Part shown: positions 46,554-57,512 of the stretch, piece by piece
Layout: every line of letters starts with the position of its first letter
How positions within the stretch are numbered: the stretch's first letter is position 1
Source: Rhodocyclaceae bacterium
GTDB taxonomy: Bacteria; Pseudomonadota; Gammaproteobacteria; Burkholderiales; Rhodocyclaceae
Reading direction: 5' to 3'
Assembly: GCA_019455325.1 (NCBI GenBank)
Contig: JACFMQ010000002.1
Location: 62,001-126,000 of the forward strand
Length of the DNA stretch: 64,000 nt
Translations under genes and position numbers: made by a program
Notes under the pieces: generated by a model
The model's input: the letters and a program-made list of their open reading frames with translations, nothing else
Databases searched by the model: none
Told to the model about the DNA's origin: nothing

Positions 46554-47044
46554 CCATGCCCGCACCCGGAATCCGTGCCGTCCTCCTGCTGCTCGCGCTG
46601 GCGGCGACGCCCGCCGCCGCGCCGGCCGCTGCCGAAGCGACGGCGCCACCCCAGGATCTGGCGTCCCTGAAGAACGCCTACCGCGAGGTGGACCTGCGCC
46701 AGTTCGTCGCCGCCTCGCGCACGGGAAAGCCCGGCCTGCGCACCATCTTCGTGCCGGCGCGGGTGAAGTTCCGCGCCCGCCTCGCCCGCCCGCCCATCCC
46801 GCAGGAGAGCGACTACCTGATGAGCGCGCTGCAGGCGACGGGCGTCGTCAACCCGCCGACCGTCGAGCACGGCATCGGCCTCGACTACGGCGGCGAGAAG
46901 GGGCTGGCCGCCTACATCGAGAAGGACGCGGCGCGGCATCTCGCGAGCGCGGCGAAGGCCGGCGACACGCTCACCTTCTACGCGCTGCACGTCTACAACA
47001 ACCACCGCGGCCCGGCCCTGGTGATCGTCTCCTTCGGCCAGTGA
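46550..47044 (+). CDS. Secreted protein of unknown function between pseudopilins
   Basis: A 164-residue protein with a signal peptide (IRAVLLLLALAATPAAAPAAA). The mature part (VDLRQFVAASRTGKPGLRTI, ...TLTFYALHVYNNHRGPALVI) matches no family I can name. The ATG at 46550 overlaps the previous stop; a second ATG at 46556 is possible. Tight coupling on both sides (ATGA, TGATG) implies a function with the pseudopilins. Confidence 0.7.
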   Translation: MTMPAPGIRAVLLLLALAATPAAAPAAAEATAPPQDLASLKNAYREVDLRQFVAASRTGKPGLRTIFVPARVKFRARLARPPIPQESDYLMSALQATGVVNPPTVEHGIGLDYGGEKGLAAYIEKDAARHLASAAKAGDTLTFYALHVYNNHRGPALVIVSFGQ

Positions 47045-48093
47045 TGACGCGTCGCGCCGGCTTCACGCTGATCGAACTGCTGGTGGTCGTGGCCATCCTC
47101 TCCGCCGCCGCCGCACTGGCCCTCGGCGCGCTCGGCCCGGACATGGCGCAGGTGCGCCACGATGACACGGCGAACCGGCTGGACGCGCTGCGCCGCGCCC
47201 TGCTCGCGGCGCCCTCCGTCGGCGGCGCGACGCTGCCCGGCGGCTACGTCGCCGACAACGGTGACCTGCCGGCGAGCCTCGCCCGGCTGACCGCGCGCGG
47301 CGACTTCGCGGCGCGCGACGCGCGCGCGCCGGTCTTCGACCCGGTGCCGGACGCGGCCACCTGCGCCGACGACGGCGGCGCCGGCACGGAGACGCTGGAC
47401 GGCGCCGCCGGCCTGCTCGTCAAGGGCCACCGCGGCGACTACCTCGCAGGCCGGGCGACGAACGGCGTCTTCCGCGACGGCTGGGGCAACGAGAGCGCCA
47501 CCGACGACGCAACGAACTGGGGCTGGGCCGCGAGCCGCGACGAGACGGCGCAGAGCCTCGCGCTCGTCAGCCTCGGCGCCGACGGCGTGGCCGGCGGCGA
47601 TCCGCCCTACGACAGCGACCGCGGCCTCGCCGTCGCCGCCGACGACTGGCTGCTGCCGATCGCCGGCTGGACGGTGACGGTGACGAACCGGAGCGGCGCC
47701 GACCTTGCCGCGCGGCACCTCTCGGTCAGCCTGCTGGTCTTCAGAAACGACGACGACGGCGGCCATTGGCTGCGCTACAGCACGGCGACGCAGAACCTGT
47801 GCCTGGACGGCGACGGCGACGGGCTGGTCGACGGCGCGCCCTGCCTGCAGCAGGGGGCATCGTTCAGCTTCGCCGCCGGCTGCTGGCCGAGCGGCCCGAA
47901 CGCGGAGATCCGGCACCGGCGGATTCCCCAGGGGCGGCACCTGCTGGTGCTGGTGGACACCGGCACCGCCGGCGATCCGTGGAGCGCCGACGGCAAGCCC
48001 TGGCGGAAGCAGGCGGGCGACGCCCCCGTCGTCCGCCAGATCGACGCGCTGGCCGGCCACGCCCTGCCGGCCGTCGACCTGGAGATGCGATGA
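47044..48093 (+). CDS. GspG-like pseudopilin with long C-terminal extension
   Basis: A 349-residue prepilin with a six-residue leader (MTRRAG) before FTLIELLVVVAILSAAAALA, Glu at +5. FRDGWGNE and LVSLGADGVAGGDPPYDSD match the two conserved GspG regions (DxWGNP and the SLGADGxPGGxGxxADI calcium site). After them the protein continues for about 160 residues instead of ending, including DGDGDGLVDGAPC, an Asp-rich possible calcium loop. It overlaps both neighbours by a few bases. Confidence 0.85.
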   Translation: MTRRAGFTLIELLVVVAILSAAAALALGALGPDMAQVRHDDTANRLDALRRALLAAPSVGGATLPGGYVADNGDLPASLARLTARGDFAARDARAPVFDPVPDAATCADDGGAGTETLDGAAGLLVKGHRGDYLAGRATNGVFRDGWGNESATDDATNWGWAASRDETAQSLALVSLGADGVAGGDPPYDSDRGLAVAADDWLLPIAGWTVTVTNRSGADLAARHLSVSLLVFRNDDDGGHWLRYSTATQNLCLDGDGDGLVDGAPCLQQGASFSFAAGCWPSGPNAEIRHRRIPQGRHLLVLVDTGTAGDPWSADGKPWRKQAGDAPVVRQIDALAGHALPAVDLEMR

Positions 48094-49823
48094 ACGCCGC
48101 GCGCCGCATCGCCCGGCGCCTCGCGCGCCTGCGCCTGCCGGCCCGGGGCGGCGGCAAGCCATGGCTGCTGCTGGCCTGGGAGATTTCCGGCCTGCGCGCC
48201 GCGCTGGCGATGCCCGTGGCCGGCGGCGCGCGCATCGTCTTCACGGCCTCGTCGCCGCAGGCCGACTTCGCGGCGGCGCTCGACGACGTGCTCGCGCAGA
48301 TGGCGGCGGCGAAGCAGAAGAAGCCGGCGCGCGCGGCGCTGGCGGCGCGCCAGTTGCTGCCGCTCACCGTCGCGCTGCCGATCCCGCCGGACAAGCCGCG
48401 GCCGGCGGCGCAGATGCGCGAGCTGGCGCGCGGCGACCTGGAGATGGCGCTCGCCGAGTTCGGCAGCCTGTGGAGCTTCGGCACCCTGCTCGCCGCGCGC
48501 GGCCATCTGACGACGGCGGACCGCGAAGCCGTCGCGCAATACCGGGACGCCCACCGCGAAGGCATGGCGACGCCGCTGCGCTACGGCGAGATCGCGCTCG
48601 AACTCGGCCTCATCGAACGGCCGGCGATCGACCAGTGCCTGCGCTTGCAGGAACGCCTGCAGAACGTCGACGGCGAGCTGGTCGCCGGCTGGAACGGCCG
48701 CCTCCACGACAAGCAGCCGCTGTGGCTGGCCTGCGCCGTCGAGCGCGAGCAGCACCACGCCTGGGCGCGCGCGCTCTCCGCGCGCGGCCTCTCCCTGGCG
48801 ACCAGCCTGCCCTTCTCGTGGCTGGCCAGCGAGGACGACGGCGCGGAGACGGCGGCGGACGCGCCCGGCCGCGTCAGCGTCGAGCTGCACCGCGAGGAGG
48901 CGCTGGCCGTGTATCGCCGGCAGGGCCGCGTCGTCGCCGCGCGCGGCGAGGCGCGCAGCGAGCGCGGGCTGCGCGCCGAATGGCTGGCGCGCCTGATGGC
49001 CGACTGGCTGGCCGAGCCGCGCCTGGAAATCGAACTGGTGGCGCTGCATGCCGAGGACGAGGCGGCGGCGCTCGCCGTCGGCGAAACGCTGGCGCAGGAC
49101 ACCGGCCACCCGGTGCGCGTGCGCGCGCCGGAGGAATCCTGGCCGCGGCTGTGGGCCTCCCTGCTGCGCGAGGCGACGGCGGCGCCGGCCGGCCGGCGCC
49201 TGCCGCACCTGGCCGAGCGCGACCTGCGCGGCCCGCTGTGGAAGACGCCGGACTTCCTGCGCGCGGCGGCGCTCGGCGGCGTGCTGCTGGCGCTCGTCGC
49301 CGTCGAAGGCGAGCAGCGCTGGCGGCTGGCCGCGCTGGAAGCGCGCATCGAGGCGCGGCAGCAGGCGGAGCGGGAAAAGGCCGCCAGCGCGCAGCAGCAG
49401 GCGCGCCTTCTCGCCGAACTCACGCAACTGGCGCGCGATCTCGACAAGGCGCGCGCGGAGATCGCGCCGATGGAAACCGAGTACCGGCGCCTGTCCGCGG
49501 TCCTGGCGATGCGGCACAACCTGCCGGAGCTGCTCTACGCGCTGTCGAGCGCGGTCGGCACCGACGCGGTGCTCGAATCGGTGAGGAACAGCCGCTCCGG
49601 GGCGAACGCCTCGTCGATCCAGGTGGTGGCCTGGTCGCCGTCCTACACCGGCGCGCAGGACTTCGTCGGCCGCGTCGCCGAGCTCGGCCAGTCCCTGCAT
49701 TACGCCGTCTCGCAGAGCGAGAGCGTGGAGCGCGCCGGCCGCGACGGCAAGCCCGGCCACGAGGTGTCGTTCTGGCTGGTGCCGGAAGCGACGGCAGACG
49801 TGCCATCGCCGGAGGCGCCATGA
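48090..49823 (+). CDS. PilM-PilN/GspL-like fusion protein
   Basis: A 577-residue protein. The N-terminal ~385 residues are cytoplasmic, with an actin-like PilM/GspL/MshI character that is weakly conserved. One membrane helix (AAALGGVLLALVAVEG, about 390-406) follows, then a coiled coil (about 407-470, Arg/Gln/Glu-rich) and a periplasmic PilN-like domain. This merges the PilM and PilN roles, as GspL does, and would link the ATPase to the inner-membrane platform. It overlaps the previous gene (ATGA). A repeat hairpin follows it. Confidence 0.7.
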   Translation: MNAARRIARRLARLRLPARGGGKPWLLLAWEISGLRAALAMPVAGGARIVFTASSPQADFAAALDDVLAQMAAAKQKKPARAALAARQLLPLTVALPIPPDKPRPAAQMRELARGDLEMALAEFGSLWSFGTLLAARGHLTTADREAVAQYRDAHREGMATPLRYGEIALELGLIERPAIDQCLRLQERLQNVDGELVAGWNGRLHDKQPLWLACAVEREQHHAWARALSARGLSLATSLPFSWLASEDDGAETAADAPGRVSVELHREEALAVYRRQGRVVAARGEARSERGLRAEWLARLMADWLAEPRLEIELVALHAEDEAAALAVGETLAQDTGHPVRVRAPEESWPRLWASLLREATAAPAGRRLPHLAERDLRGPLWKTPDFLRAAALGGVLLALVAVEGEQRWRLAALEARIEARQQAEREKAASAQQQARLLAELTQLARDLDKARAEIAPMETEYRRLSAVLAMRHNLPELLYALSSAVGTDAVLESVRNSRSGANASSIQVVAWSPSYTGAQDFVGRVAELGQSLHYAVSQSESVERAGRDGKPGHEVSFWLVPEATADVPSPEAP

Positions 49824-49835
49824 CGATCGACACCT

Positions 49836-49939
49836 ACCGCAGAGACGCAGAGGCGCAGAGATTCGCAGAGAAAAGCAAAGCGGGGCATTGCGTTTTCGCT
49901 TTTCTCTGCGCCCCCTCTGCGCCTCTGCGTCTCTGCGGT
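49836..49939. repeat. 104-base palindromic element with the GxxExxY-unit terminal repeat
   Basis: A perfect 25-base inverted repeat (49836-49860 and 49915-49939) and an inner perfect 13-base repeat (49864-49876 and 49898-49910) fold into one long hairpin with a short internal loop. Each arm is built of reiterated CGCAGAG units (four per arm). The outer arm equals the terminal repeat bounding the GxxExxY unit at 35.3-35.75 kb. It lies 13 bases after the PilM-PilN-like gene, inside the operon. Confidence 0.92.
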
Positions 49940-49971
49940 GGACGTTCCCCTCTTCAACCGGGGACTTCAGG

Positions 49972-50700
49972 ATGAACCGCCTCGACCCACTGCGCCGGCA
50001 GGCCGGTGCGCTGTACGAGCGCTGGCGGAAGCTGCCGGCCGGCGAGAAGAACATGCGCACGGCGGTGGCCGCGGCGGTCTGCTGCGCGGTGTATTTCGGC
50101 CTGGTCTGGCCGGCGGCGAAGAACCGTCTGGAAAAGATCGAATACGACCTGGCCAAGCAGACGGCGCGCAGCAAGGCATCGGGAAAGCAAGCGCCGGCGC
50201 CGGTGATGCCGCCGAGCCTGGGCGGCATGGGCGCGGCGCAGGCACAGGCCGAACTGGCGGCGCTGCAGCAGCGCGCCGAGACGCTGCGCGCGACGCTCGA
50301 CGAACTGCGCCGCGGCTTCGCGCCGGCCGACGACAACCTGGCGCTGAGCCTCCTGAAGAGCGGCCTGACCAGCCTGGCCGAGGCCGGCGACATGGAGGTG
50401 CTGGCCCTCGAACACATCTACCGGCGCCCGGAGGACCGCGACAAGCCGCCGACGCCGGAACTGATCCGCGACGCCATCCAGGCCAACCCGTTCAAGCGCC
50501 CGCTGCTCTCGATGCGCGCGCGGGCGAGCTACCGCGGCCTGATGCAGTTCCTCGACGGGCTGGCCTCGCTGCCCTACGTGGCCGCGCCGGTGTGGAGCGA
50601 CATCAGCGTCAAGACCGGCCGCCACCCCGACCAGCGCGCGCCGGGCAGCGCGACGCCGGCCGCGCAGTGGCTGGAAGTCCAGATCCATTTCGCCATCTGA
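49972..50700 (+). CDS. PilO/GspM-like inner-membrane platform protein
   Basis: A 242-residue protein with one N-terminal helix (AVAAAVCCAVYFGLVWPAA, about 26-44), then a coiled coil (LEKIEYDLAKQ and AELAALQQRAETLRATLDEL) and a periplasmic ferredoxin-like domain. Size and layout fit PilO/GspM, partner of PilN/GspL. The ATG at 49972 follows a GGGACTTCAGG site; the frame upstream runs into the repeat hairpin and is rejected. Confidence 0.72.
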   Translation: MNRLDPLRRQAGALYERWRKLPAGEKNMRTAVAAAVCCAVYFGLVWPAAKNRLEKIEYDLAKQTARSKASGKQAPAPVMPPSLGGMGAAQAQAELAALQQRAETLRATLDELRRGFAPADDNLALSLLKSGLTSLAEAGDMEVLALEHIYRRPEDRDKPPTPELIRDAIQANPFKRPLLSMRARASYRGLMQFLDGLASLPYVAAPVWSDISVKTGRHPDQRAPGSATPAAQWLEVQIHFAI

Positions 50701-50708
50701 GCGCCGCG

Positions 50709-51826
50709 ATGACCGCCTTCTTCCCCCGCCTGCCGCCCGCCGAACGCTTCGACCGCCTGCTCGCGGCGACGGTGGCGCGCCAGGCTTCCGACCTGCACCT
50801 GGCCATCGGCCGGCCGCCGATCCTGCGGCAGCACGGCGTGCTGGCGCCGCTGGCCGAGCCGGACTGGGACGCGCAAACGATGAGCGGCCTGCTCGACGGC
50901 CTGCTGGCGGCCGGCCAGCGGCACGACCTGGACGCGCGCGGCAGCGTGGACCTCGGCCACACCGGCGGCGGCGGCGAGCGCTTTCGCATCAACGTGTTCC
51001 GCGCGCTCGGCCAGCCGGCGCTGGTGGCGCGCCACCTGCCGGCGCGCTTCGCCTCGCTGGCCGAGCTGCGCCTGCCGGAGAGCCTGCGCGAACTGGCCGG
51101 CCTCAATTCCGGCATGGTGCTGGTCACCGGCATCACCGGCAGCGGCAAGAGCACGACGCTGGCCACCCTGATCAACGAGATCAACGAGCGCACGCCGGCG
51201 CACATCCTGACCATCGAGGACCCGGTCGAATTCGTGCACCGGCCGAAGCAGGCGCTGATCAGCCACCGCGAGCTGCACACCGACGTGCCGGACTTCGCCG
51301 GCGCCGTGAAGTCGGCGCTGCGCGAGGACCCGGACGTGATCCTGGTCGGCGAGCTGCGCGACACCGAGACCATGCGCGCCGCGCTGACCGCGGCGGAAAC
51401 CGGCCACCTGGTGTTCTCGACGCTGCACACGGCGGACGCGGCCGGCGCCATCGAGCGCTTCGTCGGCGCCTTCTCCGGCGCGGAACAGGGCGTGGTGCGC
51501 CATCGCCTCTCCCTGGTGCTGAAGGCGGTGATCGCCCAACAGTTGCTGCCGGTACTCGGCGCCGCCGGGCGCGTGGCCGTGGTCGAGGTGCTGCGCGTGA
51601 CGCCGGCGGTGGCCAACCTGATCGCCTCCGGGCGCAGCGCGCAGATCTATTCGGCGATCGAGTCCGGCCGCGAGATCGGCATGCAGACCTTCGACCAGGC
51701 GCTCGCCGGCCACGCGCGCGACCGCCTGATCGCGGCCGACGAGGCGCGCCGCCTGGCGCGCGACCCGGCGAACTTCGACCGGCTGCTGCGCGCCGGGCGC
51801 AGCGGCGGCGACGGCGGGGCGGCGGC

Positions 51827-51830
<4 letters not shown>
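50709..51830 (+). CDS. PilT-like retraction ATPase
   Basis: A 373-residue hexameric ATPase of the PilT/PilU subfamily. RQASDLHLAIGRPPILR is the PilT N-terminus, Walker A is GITGSGKST (about 140-148), the Asp box is IEDPVEF, Walker B is DPDVILVGELRD and the His box is HLVFSTLHT. The PilT C-terminal block AVANLIASGRSAQIYSAIES and GMQTFDQAL is present. Retraction ATPases are absent from true type II secretion systems, so this gene argues for a dynamic pilus. It is four bases ahead of the GspE-like gene by overlap. Confidence 0.88.
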
Positions 51831-53443
<1,613 letters not shown>

Positions 53444-53453
53444 GGCACGGACG

Positions 53454-54680
53454 ATGAGCGCCTGGACCTACGTCTGCCTGACGCCCGACGGGCAGGAACG
53501 GAAGGGCGCGATCGAGGCCAACGACCTCGACCACGCGCGCGGCCTGCTGCGCGGCCAGGGCCTGCGCGTGCTCGACCTGCGTTCCGGCAGCGAAGGCGAC
53601 CGTTCGCCGCTCGCCCTGCTCGCCGGCGCGCGGCGCGCGCTGGCGGCGAGCCTGGGCGTGCGCAACGCCGACCTGCTGCTCTTCTACCACCAGATGCAAC
53701 TGATGCTGCGCGCCGGCCACACCATCCTGGAAGCGCTCGGCGCGGCCGGCCGGCTGGCCGCGCGGCCGCGCCTCGGCGACATCCTCGAACGCTGCGGCGA
53801 GCGCGTCAGCGCCGGCAGCAGCTTCTCGGCGAGCCTGGCGAAGGAGCCGGCCACCTTCCCGCGCATCGCGGTCAAGCTGCTTGAAGCCGGCGAGGCGAGC
53901 GGCGAGCTGGACAGCGTGTTCGGCCGGCTGGCGATACTCACCGAGCGCCGCGCCGACGTGCGCCGCCAGCTCCTCACCGCGCTTTCCTATCCGGCCATCG
54001 TCCTGCTGCTCGCCGTCGGCGTCGTCAGCTACCTCGTCAGCACCGTGCTGCCGCGCCTGACGCTCTTCCTGCAGGGGCGCGGCAAGGCCATCCCGTGGGC
54101 GGCGCAGACCCTGCTCGACGTCGCCGACTGGTTCGCGCGCTGGGGCGGCACGCTGGGCATGGCGCTGCTCGGCACGACGGTGGCGGTGCTCGCGCTGTGG
54201 CGCATTCCCCGCTTCCGCCTGCTCGGCGACCGTCTGCTGCTGGAAGTGCCGGTCATCGGCGGCACGCTGATGGCCGCGGCCATGGCCCAGTTCGCCTGGA
54301 CCTTCGGCCTGCTGCTGAAGAGCCGGCTGACGGCGCTGGACACGCTGCGCGTGGTCACGCAGGTGGTCGGCAACGCGGCCGTCGCGCGTGCGCTCGACGA
54401 AGCCGCCGAACAGGTGCTCGAAGGCCGGGCGCTCGCCGTGGCACTGGCGCGGCCGCCGATTCCCGCGCTGGTGCAGCACATGGCGGCGGTGGGCGAGCGC
54501 AGCGGCGAGCTGGAACCGGTGATGGAGGCGCTCGGCAACCATTACCAGAAGGCGCTCGACGCACGCATCAAGCTGCTCTCGATGATGATCGAGCCGGTGA
54601 TGACGCTGTTCATCGGCGGCATCGTCGGCCTCGTCTATTTCGCCTTCTTCCAGGCGGTGATGACGGTGGCCGCCGGCTGA
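53454..54680 (+). CDS. GspF/PilC-like inner-membrane platform protein
   Basis: A 408-residue polytopic protein with two GspF domains and three to four helices (ALSYPAIVLLLAVGVVSYLV, LGMALLGTTVAVLAL, FIGGIVGLVYFAFFQAV). MSAWTYVCLTPDGQERKGAI and the ALEAGEASGEL-type motif (VKLLEAGEASGELDSVF) and VGERSGELEPVME are diagnostic. It transfers ATPase rotation to the pseudopilus. It starts ten bases after the gspE-like stop. Confidence 0.93.
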   Translation: MSAWTYVCLTPDGQERKGAIEANDLDHARGLLRGQGLRVLDLRSGSEGDRSPLALLAGARRALAASLGVRNADLLLFYHQMQLMLRAGHTILEALGAAGRLAARPRLGDILERCGERVSAGSSFSASLAKEPATFPRIAVKLLEAGEASGELDSVFGRLAILTERRADVRRQLLTALSYPAIVLLLAVGVVSYLVSTVLPRLTLFLQGRGKAIPWAAQTLLDVADWFARWGGTLGMALLGTTVAVLALWRIPRFRLLGDRLLLEVPVIGGTLMAAAMAQFAWTFGLLLKSRLTALDTLRVVTQVVGNAAVARALDEAAEQVLEGRALAVALARPPIPALVQHMAAVGERSGELEPVMEALGNHYQKALDARIKLLSMMIEPVMTLFIGGIVGLVYFAFFQAVMTVAAG

Positions 54681-54711
54681 GATCCCTATCCGACGACAAG
54701 AACCCGCGCAG

Positions 54712-55179
54712 ATGAAAACACGACTCCCCGCCCTGCTCGCTACCGCCGCGCTGTCCGCCGGCGCGGCGGCGGCCGCTCCGTCCACCGCCGTTGCCGACAG
54801 GCATGCGGACGCGGCCGTCGCCGTTCCGCGGCCGCCGTCCGTCGCCGCCGCGCTGCGCCCGCCGCGCCCGCTCAACGATCCGTTCGCCGTCTCGCCGCAG
54901 CTCTACGAGCGGCGCGGCCCGCGCTTCAGCGGGCTGCCCGGCGCCAGCGTCCTCGACCTGCAGCGGCGCGTGCGCGTCAAGGCGCTGATGGCGACCGCCG
55001 GCGGCGGCATGGCGCAGCTCCTGGTCAACGGCCGCGACGCCCTCACCGTGATGCACAAGGAAGTGGTCGACCTCGGCGACCTGGGCATCTACGAGGTGCA
55101 GATCGGCCGCGCCGGCGTCGCCCTCAGCGAGCCCGGCGCCTCCGACGCGGCCGGCGGCAAGAAGGTGGTGCTGCGATGA
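54712..55179 (+). CDS. PilP/GspC-like periplasmic protein
   Basis: A 155-residue protein with a signal peptide (LPALLATAALSAGAAAAAPS). The mature text RPPRPLNDPFAVSPQLYERR, then VKALMATAGGGMAQLLVNGRD and DLGDLGIYEVQIGRAGVALS resembles the homology-region fold of GspC/PilP/MshK that links platform and secretin. Its stop overlaps the secretin start (ATGA). Assignment rests on size, position and pattern. Confidence 0.65.
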   Translation: MKTRLPALLATAALSAGAAAAAPSTAVADRHADAAVAVPRPPSVAAALRPPRPLNDPFAVSPQLYERRGPRFSGLPGASVLDLQRRVRVKALMATAGGGMAQLLVNGRDALTVMHKEVVDLGDLGIYEVQIGRAGVALSEPGASDAAGGKKVVLR

Positions 55180-57512
55180 AACGCGCCGCCCGCCTTTTCC
55201 ATCCGCCGCGGCGCCTGCTCGCCGCCTGCGCCGCCGTCCTCGCCCTCGCCTCGCCGGCGGCCGCCGGCAAGGCGCCGCAGGAGCCGGCCACGGCCCTCGG
55301 CGACATCCAGCTCACGCAGATCCGCCTCGACGACGCCGCGCGCCTGCTCTCGCAGGTGGGCAAGGCGAACGTGGTGGTGACCGGCCAGGTCTCGGAGAAG
55401 ATCGTCTCGCTCTACCTGCGCGACGCCACGGTCGCCGACATGGTGAAGAACCTGTGCCGCGCCGCCGGCGTCTGGTACCGCTACGACGCCGGCTCGAAGA
55501 CCTACGTCATCATGAGCGGCGAGGAATACCGCAAGGACCTGGCGCTGGTCCGCGACGAGAAGACGCGGGTGTTCACGCTGCGCCACCACAACGTCGTCGC
55601 CGCGGCCAATGCGATCCGGGCGCTGTTCGGCACGCGCGTCGCGCTCGCCGCGCCGGTCGAGGAAATGCCGCCGACCTCGCTCGGCGCCGGCAGCCGCACG
55701 CGCACCGCGGGCAGCGGCACGTCGGCGGGCGGCGCCGGCCGCAGCGGCGGCACGGGCACAAGCGGGAGCGGCCGCCAGGGCGGCGGCAACGCCTTCGGCG
55801 GCGGCGCCAGCCTCGATCTGCCGGGCACGGGCGCCTCGGCCACGGGCGGACGCGGCGGCGCGACGACCGAGCACGACCCGGCGAAGGATCTCGACCGCCT
55901 GAGCCTCGACCGCGTCGAGGCGCAGGCCGGCGTCGACGCCGAGGGCCGGCCGCGGCTGGGCGTCGCCGAGGTCCAGGAGATGGCCGCCCGCCAGGGGCCG
56001 CCGATCCACCTCACCTACAACCGGCTGAACAACCTGCTGCTGGTGCGCACCGGCGACGACGGCGCGCTGGAGCAGATCGCCGCGCTGGTGCGGGACATGG
56101 ACCGGCCGCCGCGACAGGTGCTGCTGGAAATGCGGATTCTCGAAGTCACGCTCGACGACGGCTACCGCTCGGTCTTCGACATCGGCCTGGGCGGCCGGCG
56201 CACGACGCCCGGCCCGCTGCCGAGCGGCGCGCTGGGGACGACGACGCCGAGCTACGCGAAGAACTCGATGACCAGCGGCCTGTTCGACGCGGAGCAGAAC
56301 GCCAACCTGGTCTGGCAGGTGATGAGCGAGTCGCTGAGCCTGCGCCTGCAGCTCCTGGCCACCGAGAACAAGCTGAAGACGCTCGCCTCGCCGATGCTGG
56401 TCGCCGCCAACAACCAGCCGGCGCGGCTGTTCATCGGCGACGAGCGGGTGCTCACCGTCGGCGCCTCGTCGCAGAGCATCACCGGCACCACCGGCGCGAC
56501 CAACACGCAGATCACCGTCGAGACCGAGAAGCGCGACGTCGGCCAGACGCTCTCGATCCTGCCGCGCATCAACGGCGACCGCTCGGTCAGCCTGACCATC
56601 GACCAGGACAGCTCGACGGTCAGGATCGGCGACGCGACGATGCCGATCGCCACGGCCGACGGCAACATCTTCTACTTCCCGATCGACACGGTGAACACCG
56701 CCGCCGTGCAAGTGACCGCACACGCACGCGACGGCATGACCGTGGCCATCGGCGGCATGATCCGCGAGAGCACGGAGCGCGGCGAGGAGAAGGTGCCGCT
56801 GCTCGGCGACATCCCCGGCCTCGGCTTCTTCTTCAAGCGCGACGTGCGCGCCGCGGTGCGTTCGCAAATCGTGCTGCTGATCACGCCGCGCGTGCTCGAA
56901 AGCCCGGAAGAGGCCGACGCGCTGGCGCAGACGCACGTGCACAGCCACGACGACCTGGCGGCGCGCGTGCCGCGCGGGCCGGTGGTGCCGAAGCCGACGG
57001 GCTTCCTCGCGGCGCCGGAAGCGCCGGCCGGCGGCGTCGACGCGACGCCATCGGCGCCGATGGCCGACAGCGCACCGCCGACGCCGGCCGCCGGAGGAAG
57101 CGCGGCGGCGCCCGCCTCCGTGCCGCTGGCCGAGGCGGCCGGCGGCCAGGCGGCGTTCGCCGATCTGGCGCGCGCGGCGGCGCGCGCAGTGCGCGCCGCC
57201 GACCCGACCGCGCCGCCGGACGACCGCCTGCGAACGGTCGGCGTGGCCGGCGCCAGCTTCCGCCTCGGCGACGGCCTGGAAGCCCGCCCGGTGGCGAGCT
57301 GGCGGCGCGACGGCCTGTACGTCACGGCGCTGCGCGTCGTCAACCTCGCCGACCGGCCGGCGCCGCTGCCGGCCGCCGCGTTCCGCGGCCGCTGGGCGGC
57401 GCTGGTCGTGGAAAGGCCCCGGCTCGCCGCCGCCACCGGCGCCGATTCGTGGAGCTGGGTCTATGCGATCTCGCGCCTGCCCTTCGACGAGGCGCTGGAG
57501 CGCACGCGATGA
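55176..57512 (+). CDS. Secretin (GspD/PilQ/MshL-like) with a long C-terminal extension
   Basis: A 778-residue outer-membrane secretin. A signal peptide is followed by N-domains (LRDATVADMVKNLCRAAGVW, NVVAAANAIRALFG), a Gly/Ser/Thr-rich linker (about 165-230), an N3-like domain (TYNRLNNLLLVR) and the secretin core (RQVLLEMRILEVTLDDGYRS, VGQTLSILPRI, EKVPLLGDIPGLGFFF, LLITPRVLESPEEA up to about 580). About 190 further residues follow; the last 110 (DGLYVTALRVVNLADRPAPL and WAALVVERPRLA, SWSWVYAISRLPFDEAL) look like the DUF3438/TIGR03749 conjugative-element family. The stop overlaps the next start. Confidence 0.9.
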   Translation: MKRAARLFHPPRRLLAACAAVLALASPAAAGKAPQEPATALGDIQLTQIRLDDAARLLSQVGKANVVVTGQVSEKIVSLYLRDATVADMVKNLCRAAGVWYRYDAGSKTYVIMSGEEYRKDLALVRDEKTRVFTLRHHNVVAAANAIRALFGTRVALAAPVEEMPPTSLGAGSRTRTAGSGTSAGGAGRSGGTGTSGSGRQGGGNAFGGGASLDLPGTGASATGGRGGATTEHDPAKDLDRLSLDRVEAQAGVDAEGRPRLGVAEVQEMAARQGPPIHLTYNRLNNLLLVRTGDDGALEQIAALVRDMDRPPRQVLLEMRILEVTLDDGYRSVFDIGLGGRRTTPGPLPSGALGTTTPSYAKNSMTSGLFDAEQNANLVWQVMSESLSLRLQLLATENKLKTLASPMLVAANNQPARLFIGDERVLTVGASSQSITGTTGATNTQITVETEKRDVGQTLSILPRINGDRSVSLTIDQDSSTVRIGDATMPIATADGNIFYFPIDTVNTAAVQVTAHARDGMTVAIGGMIRESTERGEEKVPLLGDIPGLGFFFKRDVRAAVRSQIVLLITPRVLESPEEADALAQTHVHSHDDLAARVPRGPVVPKPTGFLAAPEAPAGGVDATPSAPMADSAPPTPAAGGSAAAPASVPLAEAAGGQAAFADLARAAARAVRAADPTAPPDDRLRTVGVAGASFRLGDGLEARPVASWRRDGLYVTALRVVNLADRPAPLPAAAFRGRWAALVVERPRLAAATGADSWSWVYAISRLPFDEALERTR

